A stretch of DNA of 25,094 nt from an uncultured Clostridia bacterium (GCA_934454035.1 CAKSFY010000021.1:1-25094); one strand, 5' to 3'; numbered from the stretch's first letter, positions 16,578-24,047 are shown. Notes: generated by a model from the sequence alone, not told the origin. Numbers and translations are program-made.

Positions 16578-16607
16578 AGGGCAGCTGAATGTGCGCCCTG
16601 TTTTTTT
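16578..16607 (+). terminator. Attenuator-like terminator ahead of the ABC exporter
   Basis: AGGGC (16578-16582) can pair with GCCCT (16595-16599), followed by G and seven T. The same 3' arm can instead pair with CAGGGCG at 16510-16516, just after the leader ORF. The two pairings exclude each other, as expected for an attenuator. The short stem makes the call moderate. Confidence 0.55.
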
Positions 16608-16665
16608 AACTCAAAACTATATCGCAGCACGAAATTTACCTAACAGAAAAGCAAAAGGGAATTTG

Positions 16666-16681
16666 GTTTACATCTGTAAAC
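16666..16681. promoter_or_regulatory. Palindrome with TACAnnTGTA core upstream of the exporter promoter
   Basis: GTTTACA-TC-TGTAAAC is a perfect 7+2+7 palindrome containing TACAnnTGTA, the core bound by BlaI/MecI/CopY-type repressors. It lies 34 bp upstream of the -35 box. The equivalent position in copy 2 has grown into a terminator hairpin. No repressor of this family is in the window, so its use is uncertain. Confidence 0.4.
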
Positions 16682-16715
16682 TGATGAAAATAATTAGAAA
16701 AAAATGGAAGAAATA

Positions 16716-16744
16716 TTTACATTCCGGAAATATTATGATATAAT
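16716..16744 (+). promoter_or_regulatory. Sigma-A promoter of the ABC exporter
   Basis: TTTACA (16716-16721) and TATAAT (16739-16744) are 17 bp apart, with TG at 16736-16737 making an extended -10. It would start transcription about 50 bp upstream of the exporter ATG, independently of the MerR-type promoter. Confidence 0.75.
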
Positions 16745-16803
16745 TACAACAGTGAATCTTATATTTGCGCTATTGCAATGACGGGTGAAAGGGGTATATT
16801 CGT

Positions 16804-18465
16804 ATGAAAAATTCAAACAATCTTCGATGGTTGGCGCATCAATCAAAATATAGCTTGAATATATTGTGTATTATTCCAGTGGTGTGTTTAGTCTCAAGTT
16901 TGTGCAATATTGGTATTTCTATGATATTCAAAGGGTATATGGACATAGCATCGGGGGTAAATTCAATAACATTTTTAAAAATGACGATATTTTCTCTTTC
17001 TGTAATAGTAGTATTTGCATTAACACAAATTGCATCATCTGTATTAGAGGGTTATAGCTACAGTAAAACGGAAAAAGGGTTAAGGATATCACTTACAGAG
17101 CAAATAGTCAGCAAACAATTGCTTAGAATTAATAAAATGCATACAGGTGAAATACAAAACAGACTAACCACCGATGTGGCTGAAATTGCTGGTTTTTACA
17201 TACAGTTGTTCGGACAAATGACAGCGGTGTTTTTTACGTCTTTGTTCGCAATTATTTCACTGTTTATCCTAAATTGGAAGATTACATTGATTTTTTTAAT
17301 AATTATTCCGTTATTGACAATGCTTATATCATTTTTTTCGCCTAAGCTTCAAACGGCGGCTGAAATTGATTCTGAGAATGAAGACGCTAACAGAAGTTAC
17401 ATGCAGGAAGTGCTGATGCTTCTGCCTTTGTACCAAGTATATTCTATGGGTAAAATTGTGGGGGAACACACACGTTCTCTTTACAATAAGAAAACCGCAA
17501 GTAAAGTAAAGCTTTCGTTTTTGGAAGGAAATTTCGGCTTTTTGAATAGCTTGATGAGTTTTGGTATTTTTATTATTACGAGTGCAGTAGGCGCTTATTT
17601 TGTAAAAACCGGTGAAAATACAGTAGGCGATTTGGTTGCAATGATACAACTCAGTAACTATATCATGCTGCCGCTGATAGAAGCCCCCAAAATGATTGCA
17701 ATGTATAATAAAACAATCAACAGTGTAAAGCGTATTCGGGAAATTGAAGAAATGCAAAACAGAGATATGTTTAAAATGAAAGAATGTTTATCCTCCGGGA
17801 TGGATTATATCAGGCTTAATCATCTTTCTTTTGAATATGATAAAGAAAAACCGATATTGGACGATATTAATGCAATATTCCCTAAGGGGAAAATAACAGG
17901 GATAATCGGAAAAAGCGGCAATGGAAAAAGTACATTAATAAAGCTTATACTTGGTCTTTATACACCGTCCCGAAATAATATGATTGAAATACGCAATGCA
18001 GAAACGGACGAAAATTATTATAATTATGAGGGGATTATATCATATGTCCCAAGTGATAATTTTGTATTCAGCGGAACGGTAAAGGATAATATATGTATGG
18101 GTGCTCCTTTTAATAAGGATAAATTTGACAGGGTTTGTAAGAATGCAAATATTGATAGTTTAGTCACTTCTTTCGATATGAGAGAAAATGAAAAAATAAA
18201 CGAGGGCGGAACAAATTTATCAATGGGGCAAAAGCAGCGAATTGCAATTGCACGCGCATTATATTCGGAAACGTCTGTGATTATATTTGATGAGCCGACC
18301 GCTAATCTTGATTCGGAGTCGGTTAAACTGTTTGCGCAAATGATACAAAAATTTTCAAAGGATAAAATATGTATTCTTGTAACTCATGACAATGCAGTGG
18401 CTTCGGCTTGCGACAATGTCTATCGGTTGGAAAACAGGAAGTTAAGCATTGAAGAATTTGTATAA
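16804..18465 (+). CDS. ABC half-exporter (membrane domain fused to ATPase)
   Basis: A 553-residue exporter, short but complete, expected to work as a homodimer in the membrane. Six hydrophobic segments occupy about 15-310, followed by an ATPase domain with Walker A GKSGNGKST (369-377), signature LSMGQ (472-476, where most have LSGGQ), Walker B VIIFDEPTANLD with catalytic E497, and an H loop in LVTHDN. Walker A and the catalytic glutamate are intact, so ATP hydrolysis is expected. AAAGGGG precedes the ATG by about ten bases. The gene is visibly richer in A and T than its neighbours and is flanked by direct repeats, which suggests horizontal acquisition. Substrate unknown; drug or peptide efflux fits the leader arrangement. 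No peptidase or substrate-binding domain is present. Confidence 0.88.
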   Translation: MKNSNNLRWLAHQSKYSLNILCIIPVVCLVSSLCNIGISMIFKGYMDIASGVNSITFLKMTIFSLSVIVVFALTQIASSVLEGYSYSKTEKGLRISLTEQIVSKQLLRINKMHTGEIQNRLTTDVAEIAGFYIQLFGQMTAVFFTSLFAIISLFILNWKITLIFLIIIPLLTMLISFFSPKLQTAAEIDSENEDANRSYMQEVLMLLPLYQVYSMGKIVGEHTRSLYNKKTASKVKLSFLEGNFGFLNSLMSFGIFIITSAVGAYFVKTGENTVGDLVAMIQLSNYIMLPLIEAPKMIAMYNKTINSVKRIREIEEMQNRDMFKMKECLSSGMDYIRLNHLSFEYDKEKPILDDINAIFPKGKITGIIGKSGNGKSTLIKLILGLYTPSRNNMIEIRNAETDENYYNYEGIISYVPSDNFVFSGTVKDNICMGAPFNKDKFDRVCKNANIDSLVTSFDMRENEKINEGGTNLSMGQKQRIAIARALYSETSVIIFDEPTANLDSESVKLFAQMIQKFSKDKICILVTHDNAVASACDNVYRLENRKLSIEEFV

Positions 18466-18470
18466 AGGAA

Positions 18471-18652
18471 ATAACCGGGGCGCGAGTAACCGTCGGATCA
18501 GAAAATATCGGGCGGTTGTTTACGCTCCGTTTATTTTTCTTATAGGGCAGCTGAATGTGCGCCCCGGTTATCATCACACAATAACAATATAGCACAGCAT
18601 GAAAACGGACGAATAACAGCAAAAAAAAACGTTCGGTTTACAATTGTAAACC
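18471..18652 (+). repeat. Structured element, copy 2 (downstream of the ABC exporter)
   Basis: The second copy begins 6 bp after the exporter stop. Its outer stem, ATAACCGGGGCGC (18471-18483) with GCGCCCCGGTTAT (18559-18571), is 13 perfect pairs but differs in sequence from that of copy 1: both arms have changed together. The inner hairpin persists with several G-U pairs and mismatches. The core 18501-18564 is nearly identical to copy 1, and weaker similarity runs on to about 18652. No T-run follows the outer stem here. Confidence 0.85.
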
Positions 18653-18665
18653 GAACGCTTTTTTT
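18621..18665. terminator. Bidirectional intrinsic terminator
   Basis: Nine A (18621-18629), then GTTCGGTTTACAA (18631-18643) directly followed by its perfect complement TTGTAAACCGAAC (18644-18656), then GC and seven T (18659-18665). The tracts on both sides make it work on either strand, ending the exporter transcript. Its centre corresponds to the TACAnnTGTA palindrome of copy 1. Confidence 0.9.
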
Positions 18666-18751
18666 ATAACCGGCGAGAAATTGCCAAGAAATTGCCGAAA
18701 ACGATGTGCTGTTGTTTTTCAATATCTGTCTTTTTTGAATTAAAATAGTTC

Positions 18752-18780
18752 TTGACTTATTTGATTCTTTGTGATATAAT
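18752..18780 (+). promoter_or_regulatory. Sigma-A promoter of the rpiR operon
   Basis: TTGACT (18752-18757) and TATAAT (18775-18780) are 17 bp apart, with TG ahead of the -10. Upstream, AGAAATTGCC is repeated at 18676-18685 and 18687-18696, an 11-bp period of unknown meaning. Confidence 0.85.
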
Positions 18781-18803
18781 AGTTTCAAAAATATAAATAA
18801 TAA

Positions 18804-18818
18804 TAGAACTTAATTCTA
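18804..18818. promoter_or_regulatory. Candidate operator between the rpiR promoter and start codon
   Basis: TAGAA-CTTAA-TTCTA is an inverted repeat with perfect 5-bp arms, 24-38 bp after the -10 box and just before the ribosome site. A regulator bound there would block the operon, so it is a candidate RpiR autoregulatory site. In this AT-rich context it could be chance. Confidence 0.4.
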
Positions 18819-18835
18819 AACAGGAGGGACAGTTT

Positions 18836-19687
18836 GTGGAGAATAAGCCATGTTTATCAACAATTCGCATGCAATACAATAATTTGACCAAAAAGGAAAA
18901 AATGCTGGCGGACTATATCTTAGAGCATTATGAGGAAATCCCCTCCATGCCGACGGCAGGCCTGGCTGAACGGGCAGGAGTGGTAAAATCGGTAATTGTG
19001 CGGCTCTGCCAAAGTCTGGGATTTAACGGCTATACCGAGTTTAAGCTTTCGCTTTCACGTGAACTTCTCCGCAATGAGCAGTTTCATTTTACCCCATATA
19101 TTGAAAAAAACGACACATCGTCGGACATTTTCGATAAGGTGTTTGCCGCAAATGTTAAAACTTTGCACGATACTGCGGAGGCAATTGACCGAGAGCAGTT
19201 AAAAAAGGTTGTGGATGTACTTTCGGCGGCAAAGCATATCTATATTTACGGAGTCGGAACATCGGCAGGGATTGTGTGCGACTTTCAGTATCGCTTGATG
19301 CAGCTTGGTTTTACGGCATTTTGCTTTACCGATATTGTAAATATGAAGGTTTCCACACTTAATATTACAAATGAAGATGTTGCTGTCGGCATTTCCAACA
19401 GCGGCAGAACAATTGCAACGGTGGATTCTCTGAAATTTGCGCATGATAAGGGCGCAAAAACCATTTGTCTCACAAGCTACAGAGATAGTGAAATTGCAAA
19501 GTACAGTGATTATCCGATTGTAATTAAAACAGATGAAATTCAGTATCCGATTGAAGCGATTTCGGCACGGATTGCGCATATAAGCGTGCTGGACAGTATT
19601 GCCATTGCTCTTTCCGCAAGAAATTACGAGGATGCGGTGGAGCGCTCGGCAAGAACAAAAGATGTTATAGACAGTGTGAGGTATTAA
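18836..19687 (+). CDS. RpiR/MurR-family transcriptional regulator with SIS domain
   Basis: A 283-residue regulator starting at GTG 18836, seven bases after AGGAGGG. The N-terminal HTH (about 1-77) reads NLTKKEKMLADYILEHY, with the recognition region GVVKSVIVRLCQSLGFNGY. The SIS domain (about 125-255) carries IYIYGVGTSAGIVCDF and VGISNSGRTIATVDSLKFA, the sugar-phosphate-binding loops. RpiR proteins respond to phosphorylated sugars such as MurNAc-6-P, GlcNAc-6-P or ribose-5-P. It heads a tight run of five genes and probably controls them; the GH3 enzyme at the end points to an amino-sugar compound, though the ligand is not determined by the sequence. Confidence 0.92.
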   Translation: MENKPCLSTIRMQYNNLTKKEKMLADYILEHYEEIPSMPTAGLAERAGVVKSVIVRLCQSLGFNGYTEFKLSLSRELLRNEQFHFTPYIEKNDTSSDIFDKVFAANVKTLHDTAEAIDREQLKKVVDVLSAAKHIYIYGVGTSAGIVCDFQYRLMQLGFTAFCFTDIVNMKVSTLNITNEDVAVGISNSGRTIATVDSLKFAHDKGAKTICLTSYRDSEIAKYSDYPIVIKTDEIQYPIEAISARIAHISVLDSIAIALSARNYEDAVERSARTKDVIDSVRY

Positions 19688-19689
19688 GA

Positions 19690-20871
19690 GTGAGAAAAAA
19701 GCAATTTATTTTTTGGATTTTATTTTTAGCCTATACCTCTATTTATATTGCAAGGTTAAATCTCTCTATGGCGAGTCCCTCTTTAATTGCCGAAAATCGA
19801 CTGGATGCAGCACAGGTTGGATTTTTGGGCAGTATATTTTCCACCGTTTACTCTGTCGGCAGATTATTAAACGGCGCGGCGAGCGACACCGTACCGCCGT
19901 GGAAGATGCTTGCGGCAGGGCTTGCCGCTGCGGGAATAAGTAATATTTTAATCGGATTTTTTCCGCCTTATGTCGGGATTTTTATACTTTGGATGACGAA
20001 TGCCTACGCACAGTCTATGCTTTGGAGCTCAGTTTTAAGCGTGGTAACACGTCTTTTCGGAAAGACGGCAAAGAGAAAAATGTCGGTTATGGTGACATCG
20101 GTTGCGGTCGGAAACATTTTGGGAATTGTTCTGAATACTTGGTTTATTACAAGGCTCGGAGTATCATATGCATTTTTTCTGCCGGGCGCAATTACAATTT
20201 TTCTGTGTATTCTCACATTTTTTGCAACCCGAAAGATACCGCCTGCGGCACAGAAACAATCGGAGCATATGCCTTTTTTCTCACTGCTTCGGCAAAGAGA
20301 ACTTTTGGAAATGATTTTCCCGGCGGCATTCCATGGGGTGATGAAAGAAAATATCAGTCTTTGGATGACGGTATTTATTGTAGACCGATATGCGGTGGAT
20401 CTGAACACATCCTCCTATTATGTACTGCTGATTCCCATGATTGGGTTGGTCGGGCGTGTTCTTTATCCGATTGTATTCCGTGCATGCGGCGAGAAGGAGC
20501 ATAAGGTTTCGGCAATCGGATTTTTTGTATGTGCACTGGCAGCTGCCGTCTTGTGGATAGGAAAGCCGGGGATTTTTGCAGCAGCTTTGTCGCTTGGGCT
20601 GATTTATACTGCGGTTTCGATGATAAATACATCATTTCTTTCCATTTATCCGCTGCACTATGCAAAAACCCATAATGAGGCGGCAGTGAGCGGAATTATG
20701 GATTTTGCCACATATCTCGGAGCAGGTATTTCCGGTGCTGTTTACGGCGTAGTGATAAAGCATTTCGGGTATACGCCGATGTTTCTGTCATGGACGGTAA
20801 TTTCCGTGTTGTCATTAGTGATTTTAAAGTGTATTGCAGTAAAGAGCGATGAAATAAAAAAGGAGCATTGA
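19690..20871 (+). CDS. MFS transporter, organophosphate:phosphate antiporter-like
   Basis: A 393-residue carrier with about 11-12 membrane helices and no signal peptide. It starts at GTG 19690, two bp after rpiR, with GAGG upstream. The first helix, ILFLAYTSIYIARLNLSMASP, and the loop GRLLNGAASDTVPPWKM resemble the OPA family (GlpT, UhpT), which exchange organophosphates for phosphate. OPA carriers usually have 430-450 residues, so this is a short member. The context of an RpiR regulator and a phosphohydrolase supports a phosphorylated substrate. A general sugar MFS carrier is the alternative. Confidence 0.82.
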   Translation: MRKKQFIFWILFLAYTSIYIARLNLSMASPSLIAENRLDAAQVGFLGSIFSTVYSVGRLLNGAASDTVPPWKMLAAGLAAAGISNILIGFFPPYVGIFILWMTNAYAQSMLWSSVLSVVTRLFGKTAKRKMSVMVTSVAVGNILGIVLNTWFITRLGVSYAFFLPGAITIFLCILTFFATRKIPPAAQKQSEHMPFFSLLRQRELLEMIFPAAFHGVMKENISLWMTVFIVDRYAVDLNTSSYYVLLIPMIGLVGRVLYPIVFRACGEKEHKVSAIGFFVCALAAAVLWIGKPGIFAAALSLGLIYTAVSMINTSFLSIYPLHYAKTHNEAAVSGIMDFATYLGAGISGAVYGVVIKHFGYTPMFLSWTVISVLSLVILKCIAVKSDEIKKEH

Positions 20872-20875
20872 TAAA

Positions 20876-21631
20876 ATGAAAGAAATAATTCAAAAATGGT
20901 ACGAGTGTTTACATTTCCCGGAGGAGTACCGAAGTTCGTTTGAAACACTGCTGAATGAGACTGTGTTAGAGTCGTGCCTCATTGACGAATACCAAAGTAC
21001 AGGGAATTTTCAGCAGGATTTTCTCATGAGTCTGTATTTTTGCGAGGAGGCGATGGCGGAATCGAAAAAGTGCGGCTTGCCGAATGATGTTTTTGAAAAT
21101 ACAATGTCCGATATTGTGGCGTGGACTAAGGCATATGAACAGGAGTATCACAAGCTTGGACTCTTTGAATATTCTTGGATTAGCTTAGGCTTGAAGCTCA
21201 GGCTTCATAAGCTTGGCAGACTGGAATTTATGCCGGCGGAAAATGAAGTTGAGGTACATGTTCCGGCAGGAGAACCGATTGATCCTAATCAATGTGAAGA
21301 GTCATTCCGATTGGCAGAGCAATTCTTTTCAAAATATTACCCCGATTTTTTGTACGATCATTATTGTATTCATTCATGGCTGTTAGATGATACGCTCGCA
21401 AGGTTCCTAAAGCCGGATTCCAATATTCTGCGCTTTTCCGATATGTTTCAAAAGAGAGAAAAAGACGAAAACTATTCTGCTTTGCGTTACGTTTTTGGCT
21501 GGAATGCGACAAAAGAAAATCTGAAAAGCTACATTCCCAAAAATCATTTTATGCAAGGACTTTACGATTATGTTTTAAATGACGGAAAGCTATATGCTGT
21601 CCGCGGAATAAGAAAACGGGAGGTAAAATAA
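20876..21631 (+). CDS. Acyltransferase-like protein (DUF5596/GNAT_C type)
   Basis: A 251-residue soluble protein without membrane helices. The N-terminal half (KKCGLPNDVFENTMSDIV, then YSWISLGLKLRLHKLGRLEF) resembles DUF5596. The C-terminal half begins EVEVHVPAGEPIDPNQCEES and resembles the GNAT_C domain found with it in Clostridia, in proteins usually named acyltransferase domain-containing. The activity is unproven; I infer acetyl or acyl transfer to a sugar or amine. It starts 4 bp after the MFS stop and ends 1 bp before the EEP gene, so it is surely cotranscribed. I recognise the pattern from memory; a profile search would confirm it. Confidence 0.7.
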   Translation: MKEIIQKWYECLHFPEEYRSSFETLLNETVLESCLIDEYQSTGNFQQDFLMSLYFCEEAMAESKKCGLPNDVFENTMSDIVAWTKAYEQEYHKLGLFEYSWISLGLKLRLHKLGRLEFMPAENEVEVHVPAGEPIDPNQCEESFRLAEQFFSKYYPDFLYDHYCIHSWLLDDTLARFLKPDSNILRFSDMFQKREKDENYSALRYVFGWNATKENLKSYIPKNHFMQGLYDYVLNDGKLYAVRGIRKREVK

Positions 21632-21632
21632 G

Positions 21633-22391
21633 ATGAAACTTGTAACTTTTAATTTAAGCTGCGATTGGAACAGCTGCGACGGAATTAATTCGTTTGTACA
21701 CCGTGCAGGCATGATTTATGACAAAATAAATGAAGAAATGCCGGAGGTGATTGCATTCCAGGAGGTGATTCCGAAAAGCTTGGATTTTCTGAAACGGATT
21801 TGCCCGGAATATGATTTTTACGGTCAGTTTCGGTCGGAAAATTTTGACGGAGAGGGACTCTATACCGCGGTCAGACGTGATATTTATGATGTGACTGCAT
21901 TCGAGGCTTTTTGGCTTAGTGATAAGCCGTATGAGCCGGGCTCAAGATTTTCGGAGCAGAGCGAGTGTCCTCGTGTATGTATTCTGACGGATATTCGGAA
22001 TCGGACAAACGGATTCAGAATGAGACTTATGAATGTTCATTTGGATCATATATCCGATCATGCAAGATTTTTGGGAATCAGGTGCGCGCTTCAAAAGGCA
22101 GAGGAATATCAAAAGAAAAATCCCATCCCTTTGGTAGTTTTGGGTGATTTTAACGCACTGCCGGGAAGCGAGCCGATTTGCGCCTGCGAGGAATTCGGAC
22201 TGACAGACGCGGCAAAAAATCAAAAGTGCACTTTTCATGAATTCGGGAAAAGAGAAGAAAAGCTTGATTATATTTTCCTTTCCGAAGAGCTGAAAAGCAG
22301 CGAAAGCTTTGTATGGACGGATACCCGGTGCGGAGTTTATCTGTCCGACCATTATCCGACGGGGATTTTGTTAGAGGAGAAAATAAAATGA
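21633..22391 (+). CDS. Endonuclease/exonuclease/phosphatase-family hydrolase
   Basis: A 252-residue cytoplasmic protein of the EEP fold, which cleaves phosphodiester or phosphomonoester bonds with a divalent metal. Active-site landmarks in order: N7 in VTFNLS, metal ligand E44 in AFQEV, MNVHLDH with the basic pocket, GDFNALPGSEP with the DxN pair, KLDYIF, and the terminal SDHYP with the catalytic histidine. The family includes nucleases, sphingomyelinases and sugar-phosphate phosphatases; within a sugar operon the last type or a glycerophosphodiesterase-like role is more likely than a nuclease. GGAGG precedes the ATG. The stop overlaps the GH3 start as ATGA. Confidence 0.87.
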   Translation: MKLVTFNLSCDWNSCDGINSFVHRAGMIYDKINEEMPEVIAFQEVIPKSLDFLKRICPEYDFYGQFRSENFDGEGLYTAVRRDIYDVTAFEAFWLSDKPYEPGSRFSEQSECPRVCILTDIRNRTNGFRMRLMNVHLDHISDHARFLGIRCALQKAEEYQKKNPIPLVVLGDFNALPGSEPICACEEFGLTDAAKNQKCTFHEFGKREEKLDYIFLSEELKSSESFVWTDTRCGVYLSDHYPTGILLEEKIK

Positions 22392-23986
22392 AAAATGAAG
22401 AAATTTTAAAGACGCTGACCGATGAGGATTTGGCAGGACAGGTTTTATGCTACGATATTTACGATCATGACGATCCGCAAAAGGTGGAAGAAATTATAAA
22501 AGAAATCCGACCCGGAGCGATTTATCTTTCACAGATGACATATGAAAAGATAAAAATGTATACCGAAATGGCAAACAGATATACAAAGCTTCCGGTCAGT
22601 GTGATGACAGATATAGAATTCGGACCGGGGGAAAATCTTCCGGATTTGCCGGTAATGCCGAATCCGATGGCATGGTCGGCATGCGATGACCCGGGTCTGG
22701 TGGAGGAGGCAGCTGAGCTGTGCGCAAAGATCAGCCGTCTGCACGGATTTTCGTGGACGCTTTCACCGGTGATTGATATTAACATGAATTTTCAGAATCC
22801 GCTGGTAAATATCCGCTCGGCATCGGACAGTGCCGAGCAGGTGTATCGGATTATGAGCGCTTTTCTGCGCGGAATTCAGAAAAACGGATACATGGCGGCA
22901 ACGCTGAAGCATTTCCCGGGAGACGGTGTAGACGATAGAAATCAGCATTTTTGCACAACGGTTAATTCTCTTTCCATGGAGGAGTGGAGAAAAACTTTCG
23001 GAAGCGTATATCAGCGAATGATTCGCGACGGTGCGGCATCGGTGATGTGCGCGCATATTGCACTCCCGGCATACAAAAATGACAGTGACGAATACGGAGG
23101 AATTCCCTGCGCTCTCAGCAAGCCTTTGATGATAGACTTATTAAAAGGCGAGTTGGGCTTTGACGGCTGTATAATTTCGGATGCGATGAGTATGGTCGGT
23201 TCGGCGTCGCGTGTGGACTTGGACAAGCTTGCGCTGAGCTTTTTAAACTGCGGCGGAGATATGGTTCTGTTTAACGAACCTGAGGATCATGAACGTTTGC
23301 TGAAGGCACTCAGCAGCGGAAGCTTAAGCCGTGAGCGGCTTTCGGACGCGGCAGACCGCGTGATTGAGCTTAAGAAAAAAGCTCGCTTGTTTGAAAATCA
23401 GGATAAGATTGCCGAGGAAATCGGAGAAACAAAAGAAGCGCTGATACAAAAATTAAATGCGGTTTCGGAAAAAATTGCGGACCGCAGTATTAAATTTGTG
23501 CGTGATTTTCAGAATATTCTGCCGATTTGCCCAAAACCCGATGCAAAATTCCTGTGCGTAAATCTTTCTGATGATGCGAATATTGACCCCACGCCGATTG
23601 CGGAGGAGCTGAGAAAGCGCGGCTATCGGGCGGACATCAGTGAAACCAAGGGGCATTCCGAGCTGAATCGGATTATGCATGATTACGATTATATTTTAGT
23701 CAATTATTTCACTGCCGGAACACACGGCGGAACAATGCGGATTGGGTGGGACAAAATCAGTGTATTTTGGCGCGGTTATCTGTTAAAACATCCGGGACTG
23801 GTGGTTTCATTTTTCGGAGACCCGTATAAGCTTTACGATTTCCCGTTTGTAAAAACCTGTGTTAATACATTTTCCTGCCAGGAAAGCTCCATGCGTGCAT
23901 TTGTCCGCGTGCTTTTGGGAGAAAAGCCTATGACGGCAAAAAATCCGGTTTCACTAAAGGGATTTTTCAAAAGAGAAACACTCTGA
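22388..23986 (+). CDS. Glycoside hydrolase family 3, NagZ-like
   Basis: A 532-residue enzyme from the ATG at 22388, which overlaps the EEP stop and has GGAG upstream; an earlier in-frame ATG at 22313 lies well inside the EEP gene. The N-terminal TIM barrel (about 1-330) has KHFPGDG (174-180) followed by H187, the NagZ-type acid/base loop, and nucleophile D265 in ISDAMSM. A second alpha/beta domain fills about 380-532. No signal peptide is present, so it works in the cytoplasm, as NagZ does in peptidoglycan recycling. A beta-N-acetylhexosaminidase is the best guess; DDRNQH replaces the usual DSH motif, so specificity may differ. It closes the rpiR operon. Confidence 0.88.
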   Translation: MKNEEILKTLTDEDLAGQVLCYDIYDHDDPQKVEEIIKEIRPGAIYLSQMTYEKIKMYTEMANRYTKLPVSVMTDIEFGPGENLPDLPVMPNPMAWSACDDPGLVEEAAELCAKISRLHGFSWTLSPVIDINMNFQNPLVNIRSASDSAEQVYRIMSAFLRGIQKNGYMAATLKHFPGDGVDDRNQHFCTTVNSLSMEEWRKTFGSVYQRMIRDGAASVMCAHIALPAYKNDSDEYGGIPCALSKPLMIDLLKGELGFDGCIISDAMSMVGSASRVDLDKLALSFLNCGGDMVLFNEPEDHERLLKALSSGSLSRERLSDAADRVIELKKKARLFENQDKIAEEIGETKEALIQKLNAVSEKIADRSIKFVRDFQNILPICPKPDAKFLCVNLSDDANIDPTPIAEELRKRGYRADISETKGHSELNRIMHDYDYILVNYFTAGTHGGTMRIGWDKISVFWRGYLLKHPGLVVSFFGDPYKLYDFPFVKTCVNTFSCQESSMRAFVRVLLGEKPMTAKNPVSLKGFFKRETL

Positions 23987-24018
23987 TTTGGATTTTTTTG
24001 AAAAAATGTCATAATGTA

Positions 24019-24047
24019 TTGACATGTGTCAGCTTATGTGATACAAT
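24019..24047 (+). promoter_or_regulatory. Sigma-A promoter of the riboswitch-symporter transcript
   Basis: TTGACA (24019-24024) and TACAAT (24042-24047) are 17 bp apart, with TG ahead of the -10. The transcript would start about 15-20 bases before the riboswitch. Confidence 0.85.

Larger units (their letters stand above)
16507..16681 (+). repeat. Structured element, copy 1 (upstream of the ABC exporter)
   Basis: This is the first of two diverged direct repeats flanking the ABC exporter. The outer stem is AAGCAGGGCG (16507-16516) with CGCCCTGTTT (16594-16603). Within it lies a long hairpin, GTAAACAACCG with CGGTTGTTTAC plus CCGATA with TATCGG around the loop AGAAAA (16517-16557). The core 16535-16598 matches 18501-18564 at 63 of 64 bases. 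Similarity continues at lower level to the palindrome at 16666-16681. The family is unknown to me. Confidence 0.85.

Noticed and set aside
16501..16743. An 80-codon ORF across the first structured element
   Set aside because: It covers the long hairpin, the T-run and the next promoter, and the same bases in copy 2 do not keep the reading frame open. It is a by-product of the repeat.
16507..18571. Integron attC sites with a gene cassette
   Set aside because: Each element follows an ORF and folds back on itself, as attC does, but the paired core sites RYYYAAC and GTTRRRY are not present in both copies, no integrase is seen, and the exporter has its own promoter.
18621..18665. An operator for the rpiR gene
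   Set aside because: The perfect palindrome is bordered by A- and T-runs, which marks it as a bidirectional terminator, and it lies about 90 bp upstream of the promoter.
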